Assembly (NCBI GenBank): GCA_003136185.1 | Contig: PLDN01000135.1 | Span: forward strand, 30,653-79,373 | DNA length: 48,721 bases | Reading direction: 5' to 3' | DNA from: Acidimicrobiaceae bacterium | GTDB lineage: Bacteria; Actinomycetota; Acidimicrobiia; Acidimicrobiales; Bog-793 | Shown: positions 15,640 to 24,485 of the stretch, piece by piece | Layout: each line of letters starts with the position of its first letter | Position numbering within the stretch: position 1 is the stretch's first letter | Position numbers and translations under genes: made by a program | Notes under the pieces: model-generated | The model's input: the letters and a program-made list of their open reading frames with translations, nothing else | What the model was told of the DNA's origin: nothing | Database searches by the model: none

Positions 15640-17534
15640 GCGTGGGAGCCTCTGGCGCAGCCAGCCCGGCGACGTCGACCGAGCTGCGCGACGTAGCCCA
15701 CCGGCTGCGCAACCGAGCGCCGGTGATCGGCCCGCTTCTCGCGCTCGCGCTCGTGTTGCTGCTGCCGGTGATCGGGCTGAACGTCTTCTGGGAGGGCCAG
15801 ATCGTCCTGATGGCCGCGTACGTCCTCGTCGTCTCAGGTGTGAACGTGACCTTTGGCTATGCCGGGGAGCTTGCTCTCGGCCAAGTGGGCGTCTTCGCCG
15901 TCGGCGCTTACGTTGGGGGGTGGCTCGCTTCGAACGGCTTCAACGACGTAGTCCTCGATGTGCTGGCGGCCGCAGCAGCCGGGGCATTCGTTGGCCTTCT
16001 GTCCGGGCTGCCCGGCCTGCGCATCGGAGGCTGGGCTCTCGCGATGACGTCGTTCTTCCTCGTCATATTGATACCTGACCTGACCCAGATCATCCCCGGC
16101 ATCGGGGGCGATGTCGGGTTGAGCGCCATCCCGGTCCCCAAGTTCTTCGGTGCGACCTTGAGCAGCGGCGAGTTCATGATCGTGGCGGTTGCCATCCTCG
16201 CCCTCTGGCTCGGGGGCTTCCGCAACTTCATCGAGTCGCGCCACGGGATCGCCTTGAAGATGCTGCGCGAGAGCCGCGACCTCACCGCCGCGGTGGGCAG
16301 CTCGGTGTACCGGATGAAGCTCGTGGCGTACGTGGGCGGCGCCATCCCGGCTGCGATGGGCGGTGCGCTGTTCGCCTGGCAGATCCAGTTCGTCGGACCT
16401 GCGACGTTCGACTTCACACTCGCCATCGCCATGATCGCGGGCTCGATAGTCGGCGGGACCGACAGCGTCTACGGTGCCGTCGCCGGCGGGGCGCTCCTCG
16501 AGTACGTCAGCTTCAAGACGGCGTCGTTCGCCCAGTACTCCGTCGTCGTCTACGGCGCGATCCTCCTGATCGGCGGCGTGCTGATAAGTGGGGGTCTCGC
16601 CTCGGTCGGCCGGAAGGTCGTGACGAAGCTGCGGATCGCCACGGACGTTCCTTCCCGCGAGTCGTCCGCAATCGAGACTGGCCTCGACTTGAGCGACGAC
16701 GGTGAACGCATCGCAGGGACCCGCCTCGAGGTCTCCGACGTCTCCAAGTCCTTCGGGGCGGTGGAGGCGCTGAAGCACGTGTCGCTCACCGCCGAGCCCG
16801 GCCAGATCACTGGCATCATCGGCCCGAACGGCTCAGGCAAGACGACACTGCTGAACGTGATCGCCGGCGTCTACCCGCCCCAGAGCGGCTCTGTGTCGGT
16901 GAACGGGCAGCTCCTGCCTTCGACGGGGCCGCAACAACACGCACGGCAAGGCATCGCCCGGACGTTCCAGTCACCGATCATCCCGCGCGGGCTTCGCGCG
17001 TGGGAGGTCGTCGCGGCGGCCCGGTATCACGAGGTCTACTGCTCGATCGGCCGCACGATACTTAGGACCCCGCGGGCGAGGCGTCTCGAACGAGACGACT
17101 ACCGTCTCGCGCTCGCCACCTTGGAGCGCGTGGGGTTGCGTCACCTGGCGAACGCTCCGGCGACGACGCTCTCCCTCGGCCACCGCAGGCTGCTCGAAGT
17201 TGGCCGGACCCTCGTGCGTCGATCTGGAGTCGTCCTGCTCGACGAAGCTGCTTCCGGGCTCGATGAGCAGGACATCGAGGTCCTCGCCGGTGTGCTCAGG
17301 CGGTTGCGGGATGCTGGTGCCACCATCGTTCTCGTGGAGCACAACTTCCCGCTCGTGGTAGAGCTGGCGGACATCATCTACGTGCTCGAGTTCGGCCAGG
17401 TCATATCCTCCGGTGTGCCGGACGTGGTGCAACATGACCCGGTCGTCATCTCGAGCTACCTCGGAGAGGCAGTCTTCACCGACGAGCCGGCGAGCGTCCC
17501 AGTGCCGATGGACCCGATCGGATCCGAGCTGTGA
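15636..17534 (+). CDS. Fused LivM permease-LivG ATP-binding protein
   Basis: 632 residues joining two usually separate subunits. Residues ~25-335 are a LivM-type permease (VNVTFGYAGELALGQVGVFAVGAYV, GLRIGGWALAMTSFFLVI, SSVYRMKLVAYVGGAIPAAMGGAL, GGTDSVYGAVAGGALLEYV). Residues ~365-615 are a LivG-type ATPase with Walker A GPNGSGKTT (~397-405), LSLGHRRLLEVGRTL as a variant signature, Walker B VVLLDEAASGLD (~530-541) and the H-loop LVEHNF. The signature has LSLGH where LSGGQ is usual. The fusion fixes one LivM and one LivG per complex. Overlaps with livH (ATGA) and livF show a single translationally coupled operon. Confidence 0.93.
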   Translation: MSVGASGAASPATSTELRDVAHRLRNRAPVIGPLLALALVLLLPVIGLNVFWEGQIVLMAAYVLVVSGVNVTFGYAGELALGQVGVFAVGAYVGGWLASNGFNDVVLDVLAAAAAGAFVGLLSGLPGLRIGGWALAMTSFFLVILIPDLTQIIPGIGGDVGLSAIPVPKFFGATLSSGEFMIVAVAILALWLGGFRNFIESRHGIALKMLRESRDLTAAVGSSVYRMKLVAYVGGAIPAAMGGALFAWQIQFVGPATFDFTLAIAMIAGSIVGGTDSVYGAVAGGALLEYVSFKTASFAQYSVVVYGAILLIGGVLISGGLASVGRKVVTKLRIATDVPSRESSAIETGLDLSDDGERIAGTRLEVSDVSKSFGAVEALKHVSLTAEPGQITGIIGPNGSGKTTLLNVIAGVYPPQSGSVSVNGQLLPSTGPQQHARQGIARTFQSPIIPRGLRAWEVVAAARYHEVYCSIGRTILRTPRARRLERDDYRLALATLERVGLRHLANAPATTLSLGHRRLLEVGRTLVRRSGVVLLDEAASGLDEQDIEVLAGVLRRLRDAGATIVLVEHNFPLVVELADIIYVLEFGQVISSGVPDVVQHDPVVISSYLGEAVFTDEPASVPVPMDPIGSEL

Positions 17535-18313
17535 TGAGCGAGCCTCAAGTGGGAGACGGGGCATTTCCGGCACCCGCCCTCGTGCCAGCCCTCCGGGTCG
17601 AGTCGCTGACAGCTGGCTACGGGGATCTCATGGCTGTCCGCCAAGTCAGCTTCGAAGTGGCACCTGGCAGCCTGCTCACCGTGCTCGGGCGCAACGGAGC
17701 GGGAAAGACCAGCACGCTCCTCGCGATCACCGGCTTCATGCGCGCGCGCGAGGGTCGAGTCGTGCTCCTCGGCGAGGACGTGACGGCACAACCCGTTCAG
17801 AAGAGGATCCTCGCCGGCCTGTCCTGTGTCCAAGAGGGGCGGCGGATCTTCCGCAAGCTGACTGTGGCCGAGAACCTGCTGATCGGCACGGTCCCGCTTC
17901 GCCTCCCACGCTCCGAGCGCAACTCGCGCCTGCAGGCGACCTACGAGCGCTTCCCGCTGCTCGCCGACAAGCGCAATGAGACGGCCGACCGCCTGTCCGG
18001 AGGCCAGCAGCAAGTGCTCGCCATTGCACAGGCGCTGATGTCCTCGCCGAAGGTGCTGCTGCTCGACGAACCGTCCGCGGGCCTTGCCCCTGCCGTCCTC
18101 GACTCGGTGATGGAGACCGTCCGTCATCTGAAAGATGAGGGCCTTGCCGTCGTGCTCGTCGAGCAGCTCGTTACGAGGGCGATGCGCGAGGCGGACAACG
18201 TGGCCATTCTCGAAGGTGGTCGGATCGTCCACTACGGGCCGGCGAGCGATGCCGCCGCCCTGCAGGTCGCGCGGGAGGTCTATCTCTCCGAGCGCCCTCA
18301 AGCCCCCGTCTGA
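17534..18313 (+). CDS. livF: Branched-chain-type ABC transporter ATP-binding protein (LivF family)
   Basis: 259 residues from the ATG that shares its A with the preceding TGA. A GTG three bases upstream is an alternative start. Walker A is GRNGAGKTS (~52-60), the Q-loop reads VQEGRRIFRKLTVAEN as is typical for LivF, the signature is LSGGQQQVLAIAQAL (~154-168), Walker B is LLLDEPSAGLAP and the switch region LVEQ. It is the second ATPase of the importer, pairing with the LivG domain of the fused protein. It is the last gene of the operon, and a strong hairpin begins at its stop codon. Confidence 0.93.
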   Translation: MSEPQVGDGAFPAPALVPALRVESLTAGYGDLMAVRQVSFEVAPGSLLTVLGRNGAGKTSTLLAITGFMRAREGRVVLLGEDVTAQPVQKRILAGLSCVQEGRRIFRKLTVAENLLIGTVPLRLPRSERNSRLQATYERFPLLADKRNETADRLSGGQQQVLAIAQALMSSPKVLLLDEPSAGLAPAVLDSVMETVRHLKDEGLAVVLVEQLVTRAMREADNVAILEGGRIVHYGPASDAAALQVAREVYLSERPQAPV

Positions 18314-18329
18314 CAGCCGGCGGGCTGTC
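18312..18329. terminator. Bidirectional hairpin between convergent genes
   Basis: GACAGCC, loop GGCG, GGCTGTC: a perfect 7-bp stem filling the 16 nt between the livF stop (18311-18313) and the stop of the convergent hydratase gene (18330). It could terminate both transcripts. No T-tract is present on either side. Confidence 0.6.
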
Positions 18330-19121
18330 TCAGTGCCCGGTCCAGCGAGGCGCCCGGTGCTCGACGAATGCCCGCGGCCCCTCTCTGAAATCGGACGTGC
18401 CGGCGAGCCTCCTGAGCGCCTCGCGTCCGAGCTGCTCTGCCGCGTCGTCGTCGAGGCCGAAGCTGTCACGCAACACGTGCAGTGACTCGCGCAGCGATCC
18501 TGGAGCATTCGCGGCGATCACTCGTGCCATCTCCACGCTGGCCGGGAGTGCCTCGCCCGGCTCGGTCAGAGCGGAGACGAGGCCGAGACCGAACGCCCGC
18601 TCCGCCCCGATGGGGTCGCCCGTGAGAGCGATCTGCGCAGCCACAGAGAACCCGATGTTACGAGGCAGACGGTACAGGCCGGTCCCCGCAAGCACGCCGC
18701 GCTTCACCTCGGGAAGGCCAAAGGTCGCATCGGAAGCAGCCACGACGATGTCACAGGAGAGCACGATCTCGAACCCGCCGGCGTAAGCCGCTCCCTCGAC
18801 AGCGGCGATCACCGGCTTGTTGCGGCGGCGGCGCGTGAGGCTGGCAAAGCCATGGGCGTCGTGAAGGTGCTCGCCTGCCGGGCCGGCGCGGAGATCTGCT
18901 CCCGAGCTGAAGCACCCACCGGCGCCCGTGAGGACGCCCACCCGCAGCGACTCGTCCGCCTCCAGTCGATCGAACGCGGCTGCGAGCTGGGTGGTGACAG
19001 CCCCATTGATCGCATTGCGCTTGTGCGGGCGAGAGAGCGTGACGATCAGGACGGGCCCCTCGGAGTCGACGGTCACCTCGGGCTCGGCGGGAGAGCCGCC
19101 AGCATCCTGCCGCGTCCCCAT
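18330..19121 (-). CDS. Enoyl-CoA hydratase (crotonase family)
   Basis: 263 residues. It carries LSRPHKRNAING at 29-40, the first oxyanion loop GGCFSSGADLRAG (~68-80), the second loop EGAAYAGGFEIVLSCDIVVA (~109-128), and FGLPEVKRGVLAGTGLYRLPR, in which Glu of LPEV occupies the usual catalytic position. It would hydrate a 2-enoyl-CoA. It is transcribed leftward, divergent from the tandem CoA-transferase gene, and its start lies 89 nt from the operator at 19211-19226. The GntR protein may therefore control both directions. It ends at the hairpin shared with livF. Confidence 0.88.
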   Translation of the reverse strand: MGTRQDAGGSPAEPEVTVDSEGPVLIVTLSRPHKRNAINGAVTTQLAAAFDRLEADESLRVGVLTGAGGCFSSGADLRAGPAGEHLHDAHGFASLTRRRRNKPVIAAVEGAAYAGGFEIVLSCDIVVAASDATFGLPEVKRGVLAGTGLYRLPRNIGFSVAAQIALTGDPIGAERAFGLGLVSALTEPGEALPASVEMARVIAANAPGSLRESLHVLRDSFGLDDDAAEQLGREALRRLAGTSDFREGPRAFVEHRAPRWTGH

Positions 19122-19210
19122 GTCAGCCCGGGGTCCGTTGCGAACAGCTCTCGCGTCCGCGCTCTTCCACCAGCCGGCGCCTCATCGGTGGCGATTCTAG
19201 TTCGGTGCAA

Positions 19211-19226
19211 ACCTGACTGGACAAGT
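19211..19226 (+). promoter_or_regulatory. Candidate GntR/UTRA operator, site 4
   Basis: ACCTGACTGGACAAGT, in the 184-bp divergent region between the hydratase start (19121) and the tandem CoA-transferase start (19306). It differs from the other full copies only at the third base. A GGACCGACC stretch follows at 19232-19240, reminiscent of half of the palindrome at 37045. Confidence 0.7.
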
Positions 19227-19305
19227 ATGCTCGGACCGACCAAGCAGTGCGCATAAGTTGACGTGTCTAGTGTCAGCCATCGGGCAGACAGGAGGTGAGT
19301 TGGCG

Positions 19306-21552
19306 ATGAAGGACCACGCGCCCAGAGATCTGATGGCTGTCGATTGGGACAGCCCGCCGCCGATCGAGTTCCTGAAGAGCATCTCGGTGCTCGAGCTCGG
19401 AGACGGTGTTGCCGGAGCGGCCGCAGGGGCAGTGCTCGCGTCGCTCGGGGCCGAGGTGACAACCGTCGGAGTTGCCGGGGCCGTGGCTCACGAGATGAGA
19501 CCGGAGCTCCCGGGCGGAGAGGACGTCTCGGACTCTCTCCTGTCGGTCGTCTTGAGAGCAGGCAAGGCGGTGGCTACGAGCCCGGAGGACGTGCGGGTGG
19601 CGGACTTCGATGTCGTCATCGTCGATCGCTGCGACTTGCCGGTGGTCGGTGTCGACGCGTATCTCGACTCGGTCGCCAACGACAACCGCAGCGTGTGGGT
19701 GACAGTGAGCCCGTTCGGGCTGTCGGGGCCGCAACGGGAGTGGCGGGCGACCGACTTCACCGTTGCGGCGGCGGGCGGCCTCCTCGGCTCGGTGTCGGAC
19801 AAGCGCACGGGAACACCGGTGCGCATGGCGGGTTGCCAGGCATTGCTCTCGGTCGGGCACGTGGCCGCCCTGGCTGCCTGCCACGGCATCGACGAGTGGC
19901 GCCGGACCGGACGAAGCGTCCACGTCGACGTGTCCGCCCAGGAGGCGGTTGCCGCGACAGGGCCGGTTCTTCGCCTTTCGCAGGAGCTCCTCGGCTGTGT
20001 GAGCCTCGGTGGCTCCGGCCGTTTTGGCGCGCCCGCCGGGCTGTACCGCTGCAAGGACGGGTTCGTGCACATCATGGCCATGGAGGATCACCAGTGGCGG
20101 GCCCTCGTGAAGGAGCTCGGAGAGCCGGACTGGGCGATGGAGTACATGGATCCGTCGAGGCGGATCGATGAACCGGCAGCTATCAACGCCCATCTCGAGG
20201 CGACGCTGTCCTCCTTCACCAAGGTCGAGGCGGAGCAGCGCCTGCAACGAGGCGGCGTTCCTGCCACGGCAATGTACAGCCCGGCCGAGTTGATCGATGT
20301 AGAGCAGTACGCCGCCCGCGGATCGATCGCCTCCCTGCACGCCGGCGCGAGCGAGACACGCGCCATCCGGTCACCTTTCGTCGTGGTGCCGCACGACGGC
20401 GACGCCACGGGTGGTCCCCGTGGAATTGGAGGCCTGCGAGTCGCTGAGGTAGGCCATGTGCTCGCGGTGCCACTCTGCGCAGCCCTCCTCGGCGCCATGG
20501 GGGCCGTCGTGACGAAGATCGAGGATCCTGCCCGGCTGGACATGTACCGTCGCAATGGCCCGTACATCGACGGGGAGCCCGGGCCCGACCGCTCGGCGTA
20601 CTTCGCAGTGATGAACCACTCGAAGACAAGCGCAGTGGTCGACCTCGAGGATGCCTCTGCCCGCAACGCTGTGTTGGATGACGCCGACGTCGTCATCGAG
20701 AACCTCGGGCCCCGCCGGGCGAGGCACCTCGGCCTCGATTGCCGGAGCGTGTCGGACGCCCGACCGACCTCGCTCGCCGTGAGCTCGTCAGGCTTCGGGC
20801 ACGAGGGACCCTGGTCGGGCTACCGCGCGTACGCATACAACCTTCACACCTCGACGGGCCTTGCACATCTCACGTGCATCGAGGGTGAGCCGGCTCAGAT
20901 CGACGTGGCTTGGGCGGACCTCATCAGCGGCATCGCCCTCGCGACCGTGGTGGCTGCCTGGGCAGTGGGTCCGACCAGCGCGAACGGCGCCGCGGTCGAC
21001 TTCTCGATGGCAGAGCTTGCAGTCGGCCGCTTCAACGAGTTCCTCGCCGCTGCCGCGCTGTATCTCGAAGATGATGGGGGCGATCGCGGGCTCGGTCTTC
21101 AACGCCAGGCGCCTTATGCGCCGCAACGCGCCTACCGAACCAGCCCCGACGGCCCCTGGCTCGCTGTCTCGGTGCGGACCGACGACGAGTGGATTGCCTT
21201 TTGCGCGGTGCTGGGCGACCCCGACTCGCTTCGTGGGACTCGATACTCGACTGCCCGCGGGCGACTGGACGATGCCGATGCGATCGATCGTGAGATCGAG
21301 CGCATCGTCGAGGGCAGGTCCGCGCCGAGCCTCGCGCGTGCGTTGCAGGGCGCAGGCGTTCCGGCGTCGGTCGTCCTTACTGCCGCCGATCTCGTCGCCG
21401 ACGAGCACTTGGCCGCGCGCGGGTTCTTCCCCGAGATCGAGCACCCCTTGTGGGGACGGCGCCGGCTCATCGGTGTCCCGTGGCGTTTCGTCGGCCGCGA
21501 GCCCTTCTCGCTCGCGCCACCGCCCCAGCTCGGAGGCGGCGTCACCGGCTAA
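19306..21552 (+). CDS. Tandem-domain family III CoA-transferase (two CaiB/BaiF domains fused)
   Basis: 748 residues from ATG 19306, chosen because AGGAGGTGAG precedes it by 6 nt; the frame is open 16 codons further upstream without a ribosome site. Two CaiB/BaiF domains follow each other: residues ~20-350 (VLELGDGVAGAAAGAVLASLGAEVTTV) and ~375-740 (LRVAEVGHVLAVPLCAALLGAMGAVVTKIED). The family's catalytic Asp is present in the second domain (WADLISG, about residue 537). At the matching place in the first (GCQALLSVGH, about 179) it is Leu. One half is thus catalytic and the other probably structural, an internal pseudo-dimer. The reaction would transfer CoA from a donor thioester to a carboxylic acid. 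It is a paralogue of the gene at 27989-30337 and carries the GntR operator upstream. Confidence 0.9.
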   Translation: MKDHAPRDLMAVDWDSPPPIEFLKSISVLELGDGVAGAAAGAVLASLGAEVTTVGVAGAVAHEMRPELPGGEDVSDSLLSVVLRAGKAVATSPEDVRVADFDVVIVDRCDLPVVGVDAYLDSVANDNRSVWVTVSPFGLSGPQREWRATDFTVAAAGGLLGSVSDKRTGTPVRMAGCQALLSVGHVAALAACHGIDEWRRTGRSVHVDVSAQEAVAATGPVLRLSQELLGCVSLGGSGRFGAPAGLYRCKDGFVHIMAMEDHQWRALVKELGEPDWAMEYMDPSRRIDEPAAINAHLEATLSSFTKVEAEQRLQRGGVPATAMYSPAELIDVEQYAARGSIASLHAGASETRAIRSPFVVVPHDGDATGGPRGIGGLRVAEVGHVLAVPLCAALLGAMGAVVTKIEDPARLDMYRRNGPYIDGEPGPDRSAYFAVMNHSKTSAVVDLEDASARNAVLDDADVVIENLGPRRARHLGLDCRSVSDARPTSLAVSSSGFGHEGPWSGYRAYAYNLHTSTGLAHLTCIEGEPAQIDVAWADLISGIALATVVAAWAVGPTSANGAAVDFSMAELAVGRFNEFLAAAALYLEDDGGDRGLGLQRQAPYAPQRAYRTSPDGPWLAVSVRTDDEWIAFCAVLGDPDSLRGTRYSTARGRLDDADAIDREIERIVEGRSAPSLARALQGAGVPASVVLTAADLVADEHLAARGFFPEIEHPLWGRRRLIGVPWRFVGREPFSLAPPPQLGGGVTG

Positions 21553-21597
21553 CTCTCTCGCGCGGGATCAACCGATGGCGATGGCGGCCACCGTTGC

Positions 21598-22476
21598 TCA
21601 CAACGCTTCAGGCGCCTGGCGGAGGAGGGCCTCGGCGGTCCGCAGCATCGCACGGTCGACCATGCGCCCGCCCTGACGGCTGGCCGAACCGTCGCTCGCG
21701 GCGGCCACGATGGCCCGTGCTTCGCGCAGCGCCTGCTCGTCAGGAGCGAAGGTCGAGTTGACCGTCCCGACGTGGGACGGATGAATAATGTCCATCCCGA
21801 CATAGCCGAGGTCACGACCCTGGCGGGCGAATCCGGCGAGGCCGTCTTCGTCATCGAGCTCGGTCCATATGCCGGTCATCGGATTGCAGACGCCTGCCGC
21901 CCGTAGGGCCACCAAGGTGGTTGCCCGCATCGCCTCGGACTCCGAGCCCGATGGGCTCCACCTATACCCGATTGCACGCTCGACGTCGCCGCCGCGCGTG
22001 GCGATGCCTCCCGTGTACTCGACGCGAGGCGAGGCGACCGCGAGATCGTAGGCGTGGTAGATGGCCGCCGCCGTCTCGAGGATCGGCGACACAACGACAC
22101 TGCCCGGCTCCATCCCCGAACGCGCCTCGAGCCAGGTCAATACGAGGTCGAGCGCCGAGATCTCCGACGCAGTGGTCACCTTTGGGACGACGACGCCGAA
22201 GAGGCCGGGGCGAACGACGGCCTCCAGATCGTCGAGTGCGAGCGGCGAAGACGTCTCGTTCACGCGCACGAAGATCAGCGGGTGTTCGCGTCCGCGCGCG
22301 ACGGCTGCAGCGACGAAGGCGCGGGCACGTTCCTTGTCGACGTCGGCAACGGCGTCCTCGAGGTCGAAGATGACCGCGTCGGTCCCGGCGGCGATCGCCT
22401 TGTCGATCCACTCCGTCTTCGTGCCGGGCACGTACAAACGGCTGCGGATGCGGGGGCGATCCGGTCGCACGATCAT
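21598..22476 (-). CDS. CitE-like CoA lyase (HpcH/HpaI aldolase family)
   Basis: 292 residues from ATG 22476, which overlaps the upstream stop as ATGA; a longer open frame exists but would run into the MaoC gene. Motifs are [38 protein letters not shown] (metal and CoA site), [38 protein letters not shown], and the C-terminal [24 protein letters not shown]. These enzymes cleave or condense beta-hydroxyacyl-CoAs such as malyl-, citramalyl- or HMG-type CoAs. In Mycobacterium tuberculosis a citE-like gene (Rv2498c) sits beside a MaoC gene, fadE19 and accA1/accD1, a content close to this stretch. A role in branched-chain or itaconate-type dissimilation is inferred from that parallel. It is the last gene of the leftward operon. 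Confidence 0.88.
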   Translation of the reverse strand: MIVRPDRPRIRSRLYVPGTKTEWIDKAIAAGTDAVIFDLEDAVADVDKERARAFVAAAVARGREHPLIFVRVNETSSPLALDDLEAVVRPGLFGVVVPKVTTASEISALDLVLTWLEARSGMEPGSVVVSPILETAAAIYHAYDLAVASPRVEYTGGIATRGGDVERAIGYRWSPSGSESEAMRATTLVALRAAGVCNPMTGIWTELDDEDGLAGFARQGRDLGYVGMDIIHPSHVGTVNSTFAPDEQALREARAIVAAASDGSASRQGGRMVDRAMLRTAEALLRQAPEAL

Positions 22477-22967
22477 TCCGTGCCGAGTGGGCGGCGACGC
22501 ATCATGGCAGTGCGCGTGCATCGAGCCACGAGCGCGCCGTGCTGGTTGAAGGCGCTGTGCTCGAAGCTGGCGATCCCTGCGTCCGGCCTGCTCTGCGAGG
22601 GTCTTGTCGACAGGATGCGTGTCGACGCTGTCAGCGTGTCGCCGACGAACACCGGCGCCGGAAAGACGATCTCCTCGAATCCGAGGTTGGCAACGGTGGT
22701 CCCAAGGCTGATCTCCCAGACGGACAGGCCCACGAGCAGTCCAAGGGTCAACAGGCTATTCACGAGCGGGCGCCCGAACTCGGTCGTGGCGGCGAACTCC
22801 TTGTCGAGGTGAAGGGGCTGAGGGTTCATCGTCATCGTGCAGAACAAGACGTTGTCGGACTCGGTGACCGTGCGCGTCACGGCATGTTGCACGGTGGCAC
22901 CTTCGACGAGGTCTTCGTACCACATTCCGGCCGCTCGCCGGTCGGGTTGGCCCTCGGTGGGTTCCAT
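22473..22967 (-). CDS. MaoC-family dehydratase (single hot-dog)
   Basis: 164 residues with [26 protein letters not shown] at ~31-56, placing the family's Asp and His (D38 and H53) in the hydratase site, then [20 protein letters not shown] and [21 protein letters not shown]. Such enzymes hydrate enoyl-CoAs with R stereochemistry, including mesaconyl-CoA-type substrates when next to CitE-like lyases. The ATG has GAGGAGGAG upstream and begins 12 nt after the carboxylase stop. It overlaps the CitE-like gene by 4 nt, so hydration followed by C-C cleavage is a plausible two-enzyme sequence. Confidence 0.9.
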   Translation of the reverse strand: MEPTEGQPDRRAAGMWYEDLVEGATVQHAVTRTVTESDNVLFCTMTMNPQPLHLDKEFAATTEFGRPLVNSLLTLGLLVGLSVWEISLGTTVANLGFEEIVFPAPVFVGDTLTASTRILSTRPSQSRPDAGIASFEHSAFNQHGALVARCTRTAMMRRRPLGTE

Positions 22968-22979
22968 GGCTGCTCCTCC

Positions 22980-24485
22980 TCAGACAGGCCAGACACCGTG
23001 GTAGCGCCGGCCGAACTCGCGTTGCCACGAAGAAGCGGCCGCGAGTCTCTCGATTAGCTCGTCACGGAGCCTGTCGGGTGCCACCACGGCGTCGATGTAG
23101 AGGTCCGATCCGAGGCGCAGTAGCCCGAGCGTCTGCTCGTACTCGTTCTGCTTCTCTTCGACGAAGCGCTCCCGCTCGCTCAAGTCCTCGATGGCCTCGA
23201 TCCTGTTGGTGTAGACGGCTCGCACCGCCGCGTCCGCACCCATGGCGGCAATCCGGGCGCTCGGGAGCGCGATCGTGGCCCGCGGCCCGAAGCCAGGAGA
23301 CGACATCGCGTAGTACCCGGCCGCATAGGCCTTGCGCAGCACGACGCAGATCCTCGGTACTTCGGCCGAGGACATGGCGGCGATCATCTTGGCGCCATGT
23401 CGGATGATCCCCTGGCGCTCGACCTCGGCTCCGACCATGAATCCTGGGACGTCGACAAGGAAGACGAGAGGAATGTTGAACGCGTCGCACCACGTGATGA
23501 ACCTCGCCGCCTTGTCCGCCGAATCGACGAAGATTGCGCCCGCGCGCACGCAGGGTTGGTTGGCGACGAGCCCGACCACCGCCCCGGCGAGACGGGCGAA
23601 GCCGACCACGATCTCGGCTGCGAAGGTGCGTTTGATCTCGAAGAATGAGCGGTGATCGACAAGTCGTTCGACCACGGAGCGGATGTCGTAACTCACATGA
23701 TCGTCCTCGGGGATGACCCCGTCGAGCGAACCGGTTGGCGGTGCGAAGGAGGCTGCCTCGGGCGCAAGTGAATGGAAGTGCGAGGGGAGGTAACTGAAGC
23801 AGTCGCGCAATGCCTCGATGGCGGAGGCGTCGTCAGGGCAGAGCAAGTCTCCGGACCCCGACACCGTTGTGTGCATCTCGGCGCCGCCCATGTCGTCAAG
23901 GGTCGTCCGCTCACCGGTGACAACCTCGACGATGCGCGAGGACGCGAGCGACATCGACGCGTTCTTTTCCACCATCGCCACCCAGTCACAGAACGCGGGC
24001 ATGTATGCGCCACCGGCGGCGGACGGGCCGAACAGGCAACACAGCTGTGGCACCCGGCCCGAGAGGCGCACTTGGAGGTCGAATATCCTCGCTGCTCCCC
24101 GGCGACCGGGAAAGAACTCCAGTTGGTCGGTGAGCCTCCCACCGGCCGAATCCACCAGGTAGATGACGGGCAAAAGGTCGGCATCGGCTCGTTCGAGGAT
24201 CCGGATCTGCTTCTCGACGGTCGCTCCTCCCCACGAGCCCGCCTTCACCGTGGGATCGTGCGCGATGACCGCGACTATCCGGCCATCGATCCGCCCGGTA
24301 CCTGTCAGAACGCCATCTGCGGGCAGTCCCGGCTCGAGCGCTCGGGCGAGCAGGCCGTCCTCGACGAACGAGCCCTCGTCGAGAAGGAGCTGCAGCCGCT
24401 CGCGCACCGGTAGCTTCGTTCCGAGCCGAGAGCGGTCGCCTCCGGCCAAGGCCTCCTTGATGGCCATCTCGATGTCGTCGGTCAT
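22980..24485 (-). CDS. Acyl-CoA carboxylase, carboxyltransferase (beta) subunit
   Basis: 501 residues with both halves of a carboxyltransferase. The N-domain has RERLQLLLDEGSFVEDG, a DPTVKAGSWG block, LVDSAGGRL and FGPSAAGGAYMPAFCDWVAMV. The C-domain has GLVANQPCVRAGAIFVDSADKAARFITWCDAFNIPLVFLVDVPGFMVGAEVERQGIIRHGAKM and a YAAGYYAMSSPGF block. The length fits methylcrotonyl-, propionyl- or geranyl-type enzymes. It transfers CO2 from biotin to an acyl-CoA, but no biotin carboxylase or biotin-carrier gene is in this window, so the alpha subunit must be encoded elsewhere. The AGSWG and NQP variants differ from textbook methylcrotonyl-CoA carboxylase, leaving the substrate open. ATG 24485 overlaps the upstream stop (ATGA). 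Confidence 0.9.
   Translation of the reverse strand: MTDDIEMAIKEALAGGDRSRLGTKLPVRERLQLLLDEGSFVEDGLLARALEPGLPADGVLTGTGRIDGRIVAVIAHDPTVKAGSWGGATVEKQIRILERADADLLPVIYLVDSAGGRLTDQLEFFPGRRGAARIFDLQVRLSGRVPQLCCLFGPSAAGGAYMPAFCDWVAMVEKNASMSLASSRIVEVVTGERTTLDDMGGAEMHTTVSGSGDLLCPDDASAIEALRDCFSYLPSHFHSLAPEAASFAPPTGSLDGVIPEDDHVSYDIRSVVERLVDHRSFFEIKRTFAAEIVVGFARLAGAVVGLVANQPCVRAGAIFVDSADKAARFITWCDAFNIPLVFLVDVPGFMVGAEVERQGIIRHGAKMIAAMSSAEVPRICVVLRKAYAAGYYAMSSPGFGPRATIALPSARIAAMGADAAVRAVYTNRIEAIEDLSERERFVEEKQNEYEQTLGLLRLGSDLYIDAVVAPDRLRDELIERLAAASSWQREFGRRYHGVWPV

Noticed and set aside
19232..19240. GGACCGACC as a second copy of the 37045 palindrome
   Set aside because: Only one half matches, with no inverted partner within 10 bp; too short to call.
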